Source of the DNA: Paracoccaceae bacterium
GTDB taxonomy: Bacteria > Pseudomonadota > Alphaproteobacteria > Rhodobacterales > Rhodobacteraceae
Assembly (NCBI GenBank): GCA_007128865.1
Contig: SKWP01000373.1
Span: forward strand, 1 to 16,455
DNA length: 16,455 bases
Reading direction: 5' to 3'
Shown: piece after piece, positions 1-7,169 of the stretch
How positions within the stretch are numbered: the stretch's first letter is position 1
How the letters are laid out: each line of letters opens with the position of its first letter
Program-made: the position numbers and the translations under genes
Notes under the pieces: model-generated
What the model was told of the DNA's origin: nothing
Database searches by the model: none
What the model saw: the letters and a program-made list of their open reading frames with translations, nothing else

Positions 1-163
1 GGGCGACGGGCTCGACGGGCCACCCGACTCCGGCGGGCTCGACACCGACGCCAGGGCGCTGCTGACCGAACTGCGCCAGATGCGCGGAGAAATCGCGGCG
101 CTGGCCGAACGCACCGGACGGATTGAAAAGCGCCTGCGAACCCTGCTCAAGGTGGCTTCCTGA
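1..163 (+). CDS. C-terminal end of an unidentified protein (5' truncated by window edge)
   Basis: An open frame enters from the left edge (codons from base 2) and ends in TGA at 161-163. The visible 53 residues are a Gly/Pro/Asp-rich linker followed by a charged, heptad-like helix (from LLTEL to RLRTLL) that could be a short coiled coil, ending KVAS. The stop overlaps the ATG of sdhE (TGATG), so the two genes are probably translationally coupled. I do not recognise the family. A membrane or stress protein with a C-terminal coiled coil is one possibility, but too little is visible to name a function. Confidence 0.6.
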   Translation, partial: GDGLDGPPDSGGLDTDARALLTELRQMRGEIAALAERTGRIEKRLRTLLKVAS

Positions 164-480
164 TGTCCGCCGGTGTTGCAGGGGTTCCCGGTGAAAGCCG
201 TGGCGATGTGTCGCCTCAGGCGCGCCTGCGCCGGCTGCGGATGCGGGCCTGGCGGCGCGGCACAAGGGAAATGGACCTGATCCTCGGCCCCTTTGCCGAT
301 GCGCGGCTCGATGCCATGTTGGCGGCGGAACTGGACGCTTTCGAGGCGGTCCTGGCGCAGAATGATCAGGACCTCTACGCTTGGGTATCCGGCGCTGACA
401 GCCCTCCGGCAGAGCTGCTGCCGATGCTCGAACGCATCGCCGCTCACGCGCATGAGCGTCTTGGCCCAAAGCGCCCCTGA
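163..480 (+). CDS. sdhE: Succinate dehydrogenase assembly factor 2 (FAD assembly factor SdhE)
   Basis: A 105-residue protein of the SdhE/Sdh5 (former DUF339) family. These small cytoplasmic helical-bundle proteins help attach FAD covalently to the flavoprotein subunit of succinate dehydrogenase. The family signature RGxxE is present at residues 32-36 (RRGTREMD), followed by the typical LGPFAD segment, a FEAVL helix and the conserved NDQDLYAWVSG block (67-77). The first ~20 residues are a non-conserved extension; members are usually about 85-95 residues. The ATG at 163 overlaps the upstream stop, and an AAGG about 10 nt upstream could serve as ribosome binding site. A start further inside the frame is possible but would lose the coupling. 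No sdh structural genes are in the window. Confidence 0.9.
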   Translation: MSAGVAGVPGESRGDVSPQARLRRLRMRAWRRGTREMDLILGPFADARLDAMLAAELDAFEAVLAQNDQDLYAWVSGADSPPAELLPMLERIAAHAHERLGPKRP

Positions 481-1052
481 CCGGCGGCATCCCCGCATCG
501 CAGGCCGTGCAGAGCGGTGTTGAACACGCAGACTGGCACAGCGCAAGGCGGGCGATCAGGCCGCAGCAAGGATGAAAAAGGCCACCATTGACGCCCACAT
601 GACACTGAACGCATAACTGGCGCGGGCAGGGTGTGGATGTGATGTCGGCTCATTTCTCGGCAGGGTGCGGCGGACACGGGTTTGGGCCCGCGATGACGGT
701 CGGTTCGTGCGCCCCGCAGCACCCGCCGGGTCGGGAAGGGGCAGTTGCCCTGCCGGGCCGGTGGCAGGGGTATGGCTTGAACCCTCGGGCACTGCTGCTG
801 CCGAATCGAATGACAAGTCCATGCTGGCGCGTGCCCTGCGGGTGGCCGCATTCGGTGTTTACCGGTTTCAGGGCAGGCATGCGGTTCGATGGTCACGCCT
901 GACGCCATTCTGATTGCGGTTCCGGTCAGCAGACGGCGAGGCATGTGTCTTGCGTCGTGGCGCGCTGGCTTGGGCCAATGCCATCGGCGACAGGCAGCGG
1001 CCCATTGTGCGGTTTCCTCCACCCGCATGCCGGGGCCGCCGGAAAGCAGGAC
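481..1052. other. 572-bp gap between sdhE and the kinase gene; no convincing gene
   Basis: No reading frame here has a good start, ribosome binding site and protein-like composition. What can be seen: a promoter-like pair at 588-617 (plus strand), and an inverted repeat GCCCTG (833-838) / CAGGGC (869-874) enclosing a smaller hairpin CGGT-GTTT-ACCG (853-864). If the promoter is real, the downstream operon has a leader of about 430 nt. I looked for glycine or SAM-type riboswitch landmarks because of the demethylase downstream and did not recognise any. Confidence 0.5.
588..617 (+). promoter_or_regulatory. Candidate sigma-70-type promoter for the kinase-demethylase operon
   Basis: TTGACG (588-593, five of six consensus positions) is followed after 18 bp by CATAAC (612-617, four of six). 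It points toward the kinase gene at 1053 and is the best promoter-like match I found in the gap. Assignment is by pattern only; a start point near 624 would be expected. Confidence 0.3.
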
Positions 1053-1931
1053 ATGACACCATCTGCCATCGACACGGCCCGCAACCTGCCGATCTGGTCC
1101 GGCCCGGTGGAACCCGTACCGCTGGCCGGCGGCATCACCAACGTCAATTTCGTTGTCCGCGACGGGGCGCGCAGGGTGGTGGTGCGGGTCGGCGCCGACA
1201 TCCCCGTGCATCAGGTGATGCGCTTCAATGAACTGGCCGCCTCGCAGGCGGCGCATGCGGCCGGGGTTTCGCCTGCGGTGCTCTACCACGCGCCCGGCGT
1301 TCTGGTGATCGACTGCATCGAGGGAAGGACGCTGACGGCAGAGGATATCCGCGCCCCCGCGATGCTGGACCGCGTGGTGCGGCTGGTGGCGCAGGCACAC
1401 CGCGAGTTGCCCCGCCACCTGCGCGGCCCGACGCTGGCCTTCTGGGTGTTTCACGTCATCCGCGACTATGCCGCCCGGCTGGTGGCCGAGGCCAGCCCCC
1501 ACGCCGGGCTGATGCCGGACCTGCTGCGCGCGGCCGAGGGGCTGGAAACCGCCGTCGGGCCGATTGACATGGCGTTTTGCCACAACGACCTGCTGGCGGC
1601 CAATTTCATCGACGACGGCGCGCGGCTGTGGCTGATCGACTGGGACTATGCCGGCTGGGGCAGCCCGCTGTTCGACCTCGGCGGGCTTGCCGCCAATAAC
1701 GGGCTGTCCACCGAGGCCGAAACCCGGATGCTGGAACTCTACCACGACCGGCCCTGCGACGACGCGCTGCGCCGGCGGCTGGCGGCAATGAAATGCGCCG
1801 CCGCCCTGCGCGAGACGCTGTGGAGCATGATTTCCGAGATGCATTCCGAACTCGACTTCGACTTTGCCGCCTACACCGCCAGCAACCTGGCCGGCTTCCG
1901 TGCCGCCCTTTCCGACTTCACCCAGAGCTGA
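1053..1931 (+). CDS. Choline/ethanolamine kinase-like phosphotransferase
   Basis: A 292-residue cytoplasmic kinase of the choline kinase/aminoglycoside phosphotransferase (APH) fold, the LicA-like group. The nucleotide-binding N-lobe begins with LAGGITNVNF (24-33). The Brenner catalytic motif is HNDLLAAN (177-184: His177, Asp179, Asn184), and the metal-binding segment IDWDYAGWG (195-203, Asp196) is the form typical of choline/ethanolamine kinases rather than antibiotic kinases. The start at 1053 is chosen because GCAGGAC gives a ribosome binding site just before it; an upstream in-frame ATG at 945 would add a non-conserved Cys/Gly/Pro-rich tail. The stop lies 7 nt before the demethylase ATG at 1939, so the two are surely one operon. 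Substrate is unproven: choline, an N-methylated ethanolamine, or another amino alcohol are candidates given the neighbour. Confidence 0.85.
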   Translation: MTPSAIDTARNLPIWSGPVEPVPLAGGITNVNFVVRDGARRVVVRVGADIPVHQVMRFNELAASQAAHAAGVSPAVLYHAPGVLVIDCIEGRTLTAEDIRAPAMLDRVVRLVAQAHRELPRHLRGPTLAFWVFHVIRDYAARLVAEASPHAGLMPDLLRAAEGLETAVGPIDMAFCHNDLLAANFIDDGARLWLIDWDYAGWGSPLFDLGGLAANNGLSTEAETRMLELYHDRPCDDALRRRLAAMKCAAALRETLWSMISEMHSELDFDFAAYTASNLAGFRAALSDFTQS

Positions 1932-1938
1932 GGCCCGC

Positions 1939-4389
1939 ATGTCCGAATTCCCCAAATCCGCCCGCGCCGTGATCATCGGCGGCGGCATCGTTGGCTGTTC
2001 AACCGCCTATCACCTGGGCAAGCTGGGTTGGACCGACACCGTCCTGCTGGAACGCCACAAGCTGACCTCGGGCAGCACCTTTCACGCCGCGGGCCTGGTG
2101 GGGCAGTTGCGAAGCAACGCCAACATAACCCAGCTTCTGGGCTATTCGGTCGCTCTGTATGACCGGCTGGAGCAGGAGACCGGCATCGCCTCGGGCTGGA
2201 AGATGAACGGCGGGCTGCGGCTGGCCTGCACCCCCGAACGCTGGGTGGAGGTGCGGAGGCAGGCGACGACCGCGCATTCCTTCGGGCTGGAAATGCACCT
2301 GCTGACCCCGCGCGAGGCGCAGGACCTGTGGCCGCTGATGCAGGTCGACGACGTCATCGGCGCGGCCTGGCTGCCCACCGACGGGCAGGCCAACCCTTCC
2401 GACATCACCCAGAGCCTGGCGCGCGGCGCAAGGCAGAGCGGTGTGCGCATCGTCGAAGACACGCCCGTCACCCGTATCATTGTCGAGGATGGCCGCATCA
2501 CCGGGGTGGAAACGCCGCAGGGCATCATTGCCTGCGGCATCGTCATCGCCTGCGCCGGGCAGTGGACCCGCGCCCTTGCCGCGCAGATCGGTGTCAACGT
2601 GCCGCTGGTGTCGGTCGAGCATCAGTACATGATCACCGAAGCCTTCCCCGGCGTGACCCCGAACCTGCCGACCCTGCGCGACCCCGACCGGCTGACCTAT
2701 TACAAGGAAGAGGTCGGCGGGCTGGTGATGGGCGGCTACGAGCCGAACCCCATCCCCTGGGCGGTGGGCGGCATTCCCGAAGGCTTCCACTTCTCGCTTT
2801 TGTCATCGAATTTCGAGCAGTTCGAGCAGTTCATGGGGCTGGCCGTAGGCCGGGTCCCGGCGCTGGAGAATGCCGGCATCAAGCAGTTGCTGAACGGACC
2901 CGAAAGCTTCACCCCCGACGGCAACTTCATCCTGGGCGAGTCGCCGGAACAGCCCGGATTCTTCGTCGGCGCAGGCTTCAACGCCTTCGGCATCGCCTCG
3001 GGCGGCGGCGCCGGGATGGCGCTGGCGGAATGGGTGGTCAACGGCGCGCCGCCGTTCGACCTGTGGCCGGTCGACATTCGCCGCTTCGGCGCCGCGCACC
3101 GGTCCACCGGATGGGTGCGGGCGCGCACCCTGGAAGCCTACGGCAAGCACTACACCATCGCCTGGCCAAACGAGGAGCATTCCAGCGGCCGGCCCCTGCG
3201 TCGCTCTCCCCTGTATCATCTGCTGCGCGATCAGGGCGCATGCTTCGGCGAAAAGATGGGCTGGGAGCGGCCGAACTGGTTCGCCGACACCGCCGCCGGC
3301 GAAACCCCGCAGGACCGCTACAGCTTTGGCCGGCCCGGCTGGTTCGACGCGGTCGCCCGCGAACACCGCGCCTGCCGCGAGGCCGCGGTGCTGTTCGACC
3401 AGTCGTCCTTTGCCAAGTTCATGGTCACCGGCCCGGACGCCGTCGCAGCGCTGAACTGGATCTGCGCCGGCAACATCGACCGCGAACCGGGGCGTCTGGT
3501 CTATACCCAGATGCTGAACGCCAAGGGCGGTATCGAATGCGACCTGACCGTGGCGCGGCTGTCGCGCGATGCCTTCTACATCGTCACCGGCACCGGCTTT
3601 GCCACCCATGACATGGACTGGATCCGCCGCAACATCCCCGCCGGAGCCCGGGTGCAACTGGCCGATGTGACCGGGGCGCATGCGGTACTGTCGCTGATGG
3701 GGCCGCGGGCGCGCGACATCCTGCAGGCGGTGGCCGAGGACGACGTCTCGGACGCCGCCCTGCCCTTCGGCGCGGCACGGCGGATCATCGTTGCCGGCTG
3801 TCCGGTGCTGGCGCTGCGGGTGACCTATGTCGGCGAACTGGGCTGGGAATTGCACATCCCCACCGAATGCGCCGTCACCGTGTTCGAGGCCCTGCAGGAG
3901 GCCGGCCACCCGCACGGGCTGCGCAACGCCGGCTACCGCGCCATCGAGACCCTGCGGCTGGAAAAGGGCTACCGCGCCTGGGGCGCCGACATCGGGCCTG
4001 ACCATACCCCGGTCGAGGCAGGGCTGGCCTGGGCGGTGAAGATGAAATCCGACATCCCCTTCCTGGGGCGCGAGGCCATCGCCGCGCAGCTGGCCGGCGG
4101 TGTGCAGAAGCGGCTGGCGGGCTTCACCGTCGACGACCCGGCGGTGGTGCTGCTGGGCCGCGAGACGATCTATCGCAACGGCCGCCGCGCCGGCTGGCTT
4201 TCATCGGGCGGGTTCGGGCACAGCATCGGCCGGCCGATCGGTTACGGCTATGTCCGAGATCCCGGCGGGGTCGACAGGGATTACCTGCTGTCGGGCGATT
4301 ACGAACTCGAAGTGGCCACCGAACGGGTACCGGCACGGCTGCATCTGGGGCCGCTGCATGACCCCGGCATGAAACGCGTGAAGGGCTGA
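1939..4389 (+). CDS. FAD-dependent dimethylglycine/sarcosine dehydrogenase-family demethylase (DAO + GcvT)
   Basis: An 816-residue two-part enzyme with the same architecture as mitochondrial dimethylglycine and sarcosine dehydrogenases. Residues ~8-370 form a DAO-type FAD domain: dinucleotide loop IIGGGIVG (12-19), the STFHAAGL segment whose His49 matches the residue that binds FAD covalently in mammalian DMGDH, and GAGFNAFGIASGGG (345-357). Residues ~370-430 are the FAO middle region. Residues ~430-700 are a GcvT tetrahydrofolate domain (YTQMLNAKGGIECDLTV 522-538; YVGELGWELH 630-639), with a GcvT C-terminal barrel to 816. It should oxidise an N-methyl group and hand the one-carbon unit to tetrahydrofolate. 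The start at 1939 is chosen because earlier codons overlap the kinase gene. The exact substrate cannot be read from sequence; sarcosine, dimethylglycine or another N-methyl compound are all possible. Confidence 0.88.
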   Translation: MSEFPKSARAVIIGGGIVGCSTAYHLGKLGWTDTVLLERHKLTSGSTFHAAGLVGQLRSNANITQLLGYSVALYDRLEQETGIASGWKMNGGLRLACTPERWVEVRRQATTAHSFGLEMHLLTPREAQDLWPLMQVDDVIGAAWLPTDGQANPSDITQSLARGARQSGVRIVEDTPVTRIIVEDGRITGVETPQGIIACGIVIACAGQWTRALAAQIGVNVPLVSVEHQYMITEAFPGVTPNLPTLRDPDRLTYYKEEVGGLVMGGYEPNPIPWAVGGIPEGFHFSLLSSNFEQFEQFMGLAVGRVPALENAGIKQLLNGPESFTPDGNFILGESPEQPGFFVGAGFNAFGIASGGGAGMALAEWVVNGAPPFDLWPVDIRRFGAAHRSTGWVRARTLEAYGKHYTIAWPNEEHSSGRPLRRSPLYHLLRDQGACFGEKMGWERPNWFADTAAGETPQDRYSFGRPGWFDAVAREHRACREAAVLFDQSSFAKFMVTGPDAVAALNWICAGNIDREPGRLVYTQMLNAKGGIECDLTVARLSRDAFYIVTGTGFATHDMDWIRRNIPAGARVQLADVTGAHAVLSLMGPRARDILQAVAEDDVSDAALPFGAARRIIVAGCPVLALRVTYVGELGWELHIPTECAVTVFEALQEAGHPHGLRNAGYRAIETLRLEKGYRAWGADIGPDHTPVEAGLAWAVKMKSDIPFLGREAIAAQLAGGVQKRLAGFTVDDPAVVLLGRETIYRNGRRAGWLSSGGFGHSIGRPIGYGYVRDPGGVDRDYLLSGDYELEVATERVPARLHLGPLHDPGMKRVKG

Positions 4390-4447
4390 ATCGAACCCTG
4401 TTTCACGGCTCCTGCCGGTTCCCCGCATCCGATCGCACAGGGACGCA

Positions 4448-4520
4448 GGGCGCCGGCGCCCGGCCACCAGATCAGCCCCGCACGGGTGGGGTCATGCCAA
4501 TGGCATGCCCCCCGCGCGGG
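4448..4520. terminator. Cluster of GC-rich hairpins between convergent genes; probable bidirectional termination region
   Basis: The 145 bp between the demethylase stop (4389) and the stop of the opposing 59-residue gene (4535) contain a perfect 14-bp palindrome GGGCGCCGGCGCCC (4448-4461), a hairpin CCCCGC-ACGG-GTGGGG (4476-4491), a hairpin CATGCC-AAT-GGCATG (4493-4507) extended by GGGG/CCCC (4488-4491 with 4508-4511) across a one-base bulge, and CCCGCGCGGG (4511-4520). There are no T-runs, so this is not a textbook intrinsic terminator, but position and density fit transcript ends for both operons. Confidence 0.4.
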
Positions 4521-4534
4521 CTGGCGGGCCTGCC

Positions 4535-4714
4535 CTACCCGGCCGAACAATGCGCCCCGGACGGGGCCTGCCCTGATCCAAGCGCCGATGGCGGCGGCAC
4601 CGAAAACGGGTCGACGGGGTCTGCGCGCAGCAGGTCAAGCGAAACGATCGCCGCGATCAGCGCCAGGGCGACCAGGCCGATCTTCGGCCGCGCGGGTGCG
4701 GTCGGGGTGTTCAT
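4535..4714 (-). CDS. Small single-pass membrane protein (59 aa), function unknown
   Basis: A 59-residue ORF whose ATG (4712-4714) overlaps the stop of the YeeE-type transporter in the ATGA arrangement, so translation is very likely coupled. Residues ~12-28 (IGLVALALIAAIVSLDL) form one hydrophobic segment after a short basic Pro-rich N-terminus. The remainder is a Pro/Ser/Gly-rich tail with one Cys near the end (HCSAG), so it could be a signal-anchored periplasmic tail. I recognise no family. By context it may be an accessory subunit of the transporter. The coupling and transmembrane helix make it a credible gene despite its size. Confidence 0.6.
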   Translation of the reverse strand: MNTPTAPARPKIGLVALALIAAIVSLDLLRADPVDPFSVPPPSALGSGQAPSGAHCSAG

Positions 4715-5832
4715 GCGACGCCCTCCACCTGCGCCGGGCGGCGTGGCACCAGTACGAGCCCACGCAGCCGCAGCCCCAGCAACGAACCGCCGAAAGCGGC
4801 CGCAAACCAGACCCAGCCGTGAAGGCTTCCGGTCGAGATGCCGCTGAAGAAGGCGCCGACATTGCAACCGAAGGCCATGCGGGCCGAATACCCCAGGATG
4901 ATGCCGGCCAGCAGGACAAACGCCCAGCTTGAAGCCGTCAGCGCTGCGGCCGGCGCATCGGGTGACCGGCGCCACCGCATGGCCAGGAACGCCCCGAAGA
5001 TCAGGCCGATATTGGTCAGCGATGTCACATCTGTCAGCAGGCTTGCAGACAGGCGCTCCGCATTGGCCGCACTCGCCCAATAGGCGGTTGCCGCCAGGTC
5101 GGCGCCGCCGGCCTCGGCGACCTTGGCACCCCAGAGCCCAAGCCCGTAAACGATACCCCACGGCTGGCCGGCAACCACCAGGTTAAGCAGCGCCAGCGCA
5201 GCGATCAGCCCCGCTGCCACCCACAGCCGCAATGGCGGCAGCCGTTTGCCGGGATCGGCCCGGCTTGCGGCCGCATAACCGATCAGCCCCAGCGCCGCGA
5301 GTGTCAGCAGCAGACCGCCGCCGTCGCCAGCCACCCCCTGAACCGTGATCACCGGCAGCGTGCCCAGACCGGTCCAGAAATCAAGGTGAAGCGTGCCCGC
5401 AAAGCTGCCTGCGATGAACCCGAGAAGCGCAACCAGCCCGACGAGATTGCCGCTGCCCGCATTCACCAGCGTACCCGAACCGCAACCCATGACCACCTGC
5501 ATCGCCATGCCGAAGACAAAGGCACCAAGGATCATGGCAAAACCGACCGGCGCATGGGCACCGGCAAGCTCACCCGGCGCTGCGGCCAGCAAGGGCAGCG
5601 CCACCGCCGCCGTGGCGCCGATGGCAAGCAACTGTGCGACCAGGCCGCGGGCATCCCGTTCGGCGACGACCGTGCGCCACGGTCCGGCGAACCCGAACCG
5701 CAGACCTTCCAGAACCAGCCCGAACCCCAGCCCGATGGCCACAAGAAAGGCAGCGCGGGGACCGGCCCAGGAGAATGTGGCCGCAACGAGCGCAAGCCCC
5801 GCGGCCAGAAGTGTCAATCGTCTTGTCAGCAT
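4711..5832 (-). CDS. YeeE/YedE family (TsuA-like) thiosulfate/sulfur-species transporter
   Basis: A 373-residue polytopic inner-membrane protein of the YeeE/YedE (DUF395, sulf_transp) family; E. coli and Spirochaeta YeeE (TsuA) import thiosulfate. Two copies of the family's glycine-rich Cys loop are visible: VMGCGSGTLVNAGSGN (114-129, Cys117) and FGCNVGAFFSGISTGSLHGW (321-340, Cys323). WGIVYGLGLWGAK (225-237) is also typical. The start at 5832 is taken because earlier codons lie inside the rhodanese gene and are Arg/Ser-rich and non-conserved; only one base separates it from the rhodanese stop. No strong Shine-Dalgarno is seen, so translation is probably coupled to the upstream gene. Transport of thiosulfate is the best guess; persulfide, sulfite or a selenium species cannot be excluded. 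Confidence 0.88.
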   Translation of the reverse strand: MLTRRLTLLAAGLALVAATFSWAGPRAAFLVAIGLGFGLVLEGLRFGFAGPWRTVVAERDARGLVAQLLAIGATAAVALPLLAAAPGELAGAHAPVGFAMILGAFVFGMAMQVVMGCGSGTLVNAGSGNLVGLVALLGFIAGSFAGTLHLDFWTGLGTLPVITVQGVAGDGGGLLLTLAALGLIGYAAASRADPGKRLPPLRLWVAAGLIAALALLNLVVAGQPWGIVYGLGLWGAKVAEAGGADLAATAYWASAANAERLSASLLTDVTSLTNIGLIFGAFLAMRWRRSPDAPAAALTASSWAFVLLAGIILGYSARMAFGCNVGAFFSGISTGSLHGWVWFAAAFGGSLLGLRLRGLVLVPRRPAQVEGVA

Positions 5833-5833
5833 C

Positions 5834-6775
5834 TCAGAAGATCCCCTCGATCCAGTCCCGCGTCTGCTTCCAGTAGACCGTGATGCGGAAAGGCGCATTG
5901 TCGAGCGGGCGGCCGGCGGCCGTCCATTCCGCCATGCTTTCGGCATAGAGGCGCGTGTTCGGAACGCCGGCGACCTCGCTCAGGGCAAACCAGTTGATTG
6001 CAGCCCAATGCCCGGTATTGCAGAAGGAAACCGTCAGCGATGCTTCATGGCCACGGGCCGCCGCGATTTCGGTCACTTCCTGCGCCGTGCGCATGCGCGA
6101 GCCTTCGAACCAGTCTTCGAAGGTCAGGTTCGTGGCGCCGGGGATCGTCCCTGGCCGCGCGATGGTCCAGAAGCGACCTTCAAAGAAGTTCTGCGGGCGC
6201 GCATCCACGAGGCTCGCCCCGCCGGAGTCGACCAGCGCCTCGATCTCGTCGGTGCTGACCCGCCAGTTTTCGCTCCACTGGGCAACGAAATCCGAAGGCG
6301 TCACCGAAACGGGCTCGGTGCTGACCGGCAGATCGGCCGCAACCCAGGCAGCAAAGCCGCCGTTGACAAGGGCCAGATCTTCCAGACCCAGCGATCGCAG
6401 CGTCCAGTACACGCGCGCTGCCGTTCCCATGTCGGTCGCGTTGGCGCCGGAATGGACAACCACGACCGGGGTATCGGCCGCGATCCCAAGGCTGCGCACC
6501 AGTTCGCCGAACGCCTCGGGACTGCGCAAGGCGCCCGGATTCCGCGGCGGGCCGCGCCACGACGCATAGGGCGCATGCACCGAGCCGGGGATATGCCCGG
6601 CCTCGAAATTGCCGCTGACATGGACGACACGAATTCCGCTGTCGGCTTCGAGAAGCGCGAACAGCTCTTCCGGCTCCAGCAGCGGCTTCCAGCCATCGGG
6701 CGCGGATAGTGCTGCCGAACACACCCCGGCAAACAGCGTGGCTGCAAGGGGAACAGATAGGGCAAGCGGGCGCAT
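5834..6775 (-). CDS. Exported two-domain rhodanese-type sulfurtransferase
   Basis: 313 residues (314 if the preceding ATG at 6778 is used). I chose 6775 because GGAGG lies 5 nt before it but only 2 nt before 6778. An N-terminal signal peptide (~1-25, hydrophobic LALSVPLAATLFAG, ending near CSAALSA) predicts a periplasmic enzyme; the Cys at 19 does not fit a lipobox well. Two rhodanese domains follow. The N-terminal one (~30-150; FEAGHIPGSVHAPY, VVVVHSGANATDMG) has Ser109 where the catalytic Cys would be, so it is structural. The C-terminal one (~160-313) carries the active loop SFCNTGHWA with Cys252 and the DARPQNFFEG motif. It should transfer sulfane sulfur from thiosulfate or a persulfide to an acceptor. 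It is the first gene of an operon with the YeeE-type transporter. Confidence 0.9.
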   Translation of the reverse strand: MRPLALSVPLAATLFAGVCSAALSAPDGWKPLLEPEELFALLEADSGIRVVHVSGNFEAGHIPGSVHAPYASWRGPPRNPGALRSPEAFGELVRSLGIAADTPVVVVHSGANATDMGTAARVYWTLRSLGLEDLALVNGGFAAWVAADLPVSTEPVSVTPSDFVAQWSENWRVSTDEIEALVDSGGASLVDARPQNFFEGRFWTIARPGTIPGATNLTFEDWFEGSRMRTAQEVTEIAAARGHEASLTVSFCNTGHWAAINWFALSEVAGVPNTRLYAESMAEWTAAGRPLDNAPFRITVYWKQTRDWIEGIF

Positions 6776-6841
6776 CATGACCTCCGACCTGAGTTTCAGC
6801 CCCCCAGATAACGGAAAATCATCCGCGGTTAAGCCCGGTCA

Positions 6842-6887
6842 TTCCGGTTTCTCCAAGACAGCTTCCCGGAAAGCATCGGATTTCCGG
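6842..6887. promoter_or_regulatory. Candidate operator upstream of the rhodanese-YeeE operon
   Basis: A perfect 7-bp dyad CCGGAAA (6866-6872) / TTTCCGG (6881-6887) with an 8-bp spacer lies about 90-110 bp upstream of the rhodanese start. A third half-site-like TTCCGG occurs at 6842-6847, 39 bp before the right-hand arm. This is a plausible binding site for a repressor or activator of the sulfur operon; no regulator gene lies next to it. Chance occurrence is possible at this GC content. Confidence 0.3.
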
Positions 6888-7135
6888 ACCATCGTTCCCT
6901 GCCGCGGCGATGCTACGCTGCCTTTTCCCTGCCGGTGCATCAGCGACGGGAACGCGGTCCTATTTCTTGCCGGGGAAGGAAATTTCGGCCGGGCCGGTTG
7001 CCGGCAATTTACCCGTACCGCTGCCCCCGGCCACTGCCGAAACAGGCGCCCGGGCCCCGGCGGATGCGCGATTGGCAAAGCGTCGCCCTTCCCCCCGATT
7101 CGCCATGGCAGTTTACCTATGCGCGTGCTGCTGGA

Positions 7136-7169
7136 TGCCGAACGCCGGCAACGGCAGCCCGGGTCGGCA
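7136..7169 (-). terminator. Possible terminator hairpin immediately after putA
   Basis: TGCCGA (7136-7141) and TCGGCA (7164-7169) form a 6-bp stem whose edge abuts the putA stop codon. The enclosed 22 bases are GC-rich. No T-run follows on the minus strand, so this is a weak candidate. Confidence 0.2.

Larger units (their letters stand above)
6779..7169. other. 391-bp intergenic region between the rhodanese operon and putA
   Basis: Both flanking genes are on the minus strand, so this holds the end of the putA transcript and the promoter of the rhodanese operon. It contains the TTTCCGG dyad at 6866-6887 and a tight hairpin GCCGG-TTG-CCGGC (6993-7005) inside AATTT flanks. Several open frames cross it but they lack ribosome binding sites and protein-like composition, so I call no gene here. 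Confidence 0.5.

Noticed and set aside
556..630. Short hydrophobic minus-strand peptide ending SVMWASMVAFFILAAA
   Set aside because: The segment looks like a membrane helix, but the only nearby ATG gives 14 residues, there is no ribosome binding site, and the upstream codons are not protein-like. It could be a decayed small gene, but the evidence is too thin to list.
1053..1931. Aminoglycoside resistance kinase
   Set aside because: The IDWDYAGWG segment and the demethylase neighbour fit the choline/ethanolamine kinase branch better; there is no mobile-element context.
444..1988. 514-codon minus-strand open frame
   Set aside because: It is antisense to the kinase gene and the preceding gap, has Gly/Arg/His-rich non-protein-like composition, and the plus strand carries recognisable kinase motifs. 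Long antisense frames are common at this GC content.
1939..4389. DMSP demethylase (DmdA) as identity for the GcvT-containing enzyme
   Set aside because: DmdA consists of the GcvT-like part only; this protein has a full N-terminal FAD oxidase domain with the covalent-FAD His, which points to the dimethylglycine/sarcosine dehydrogenase family.
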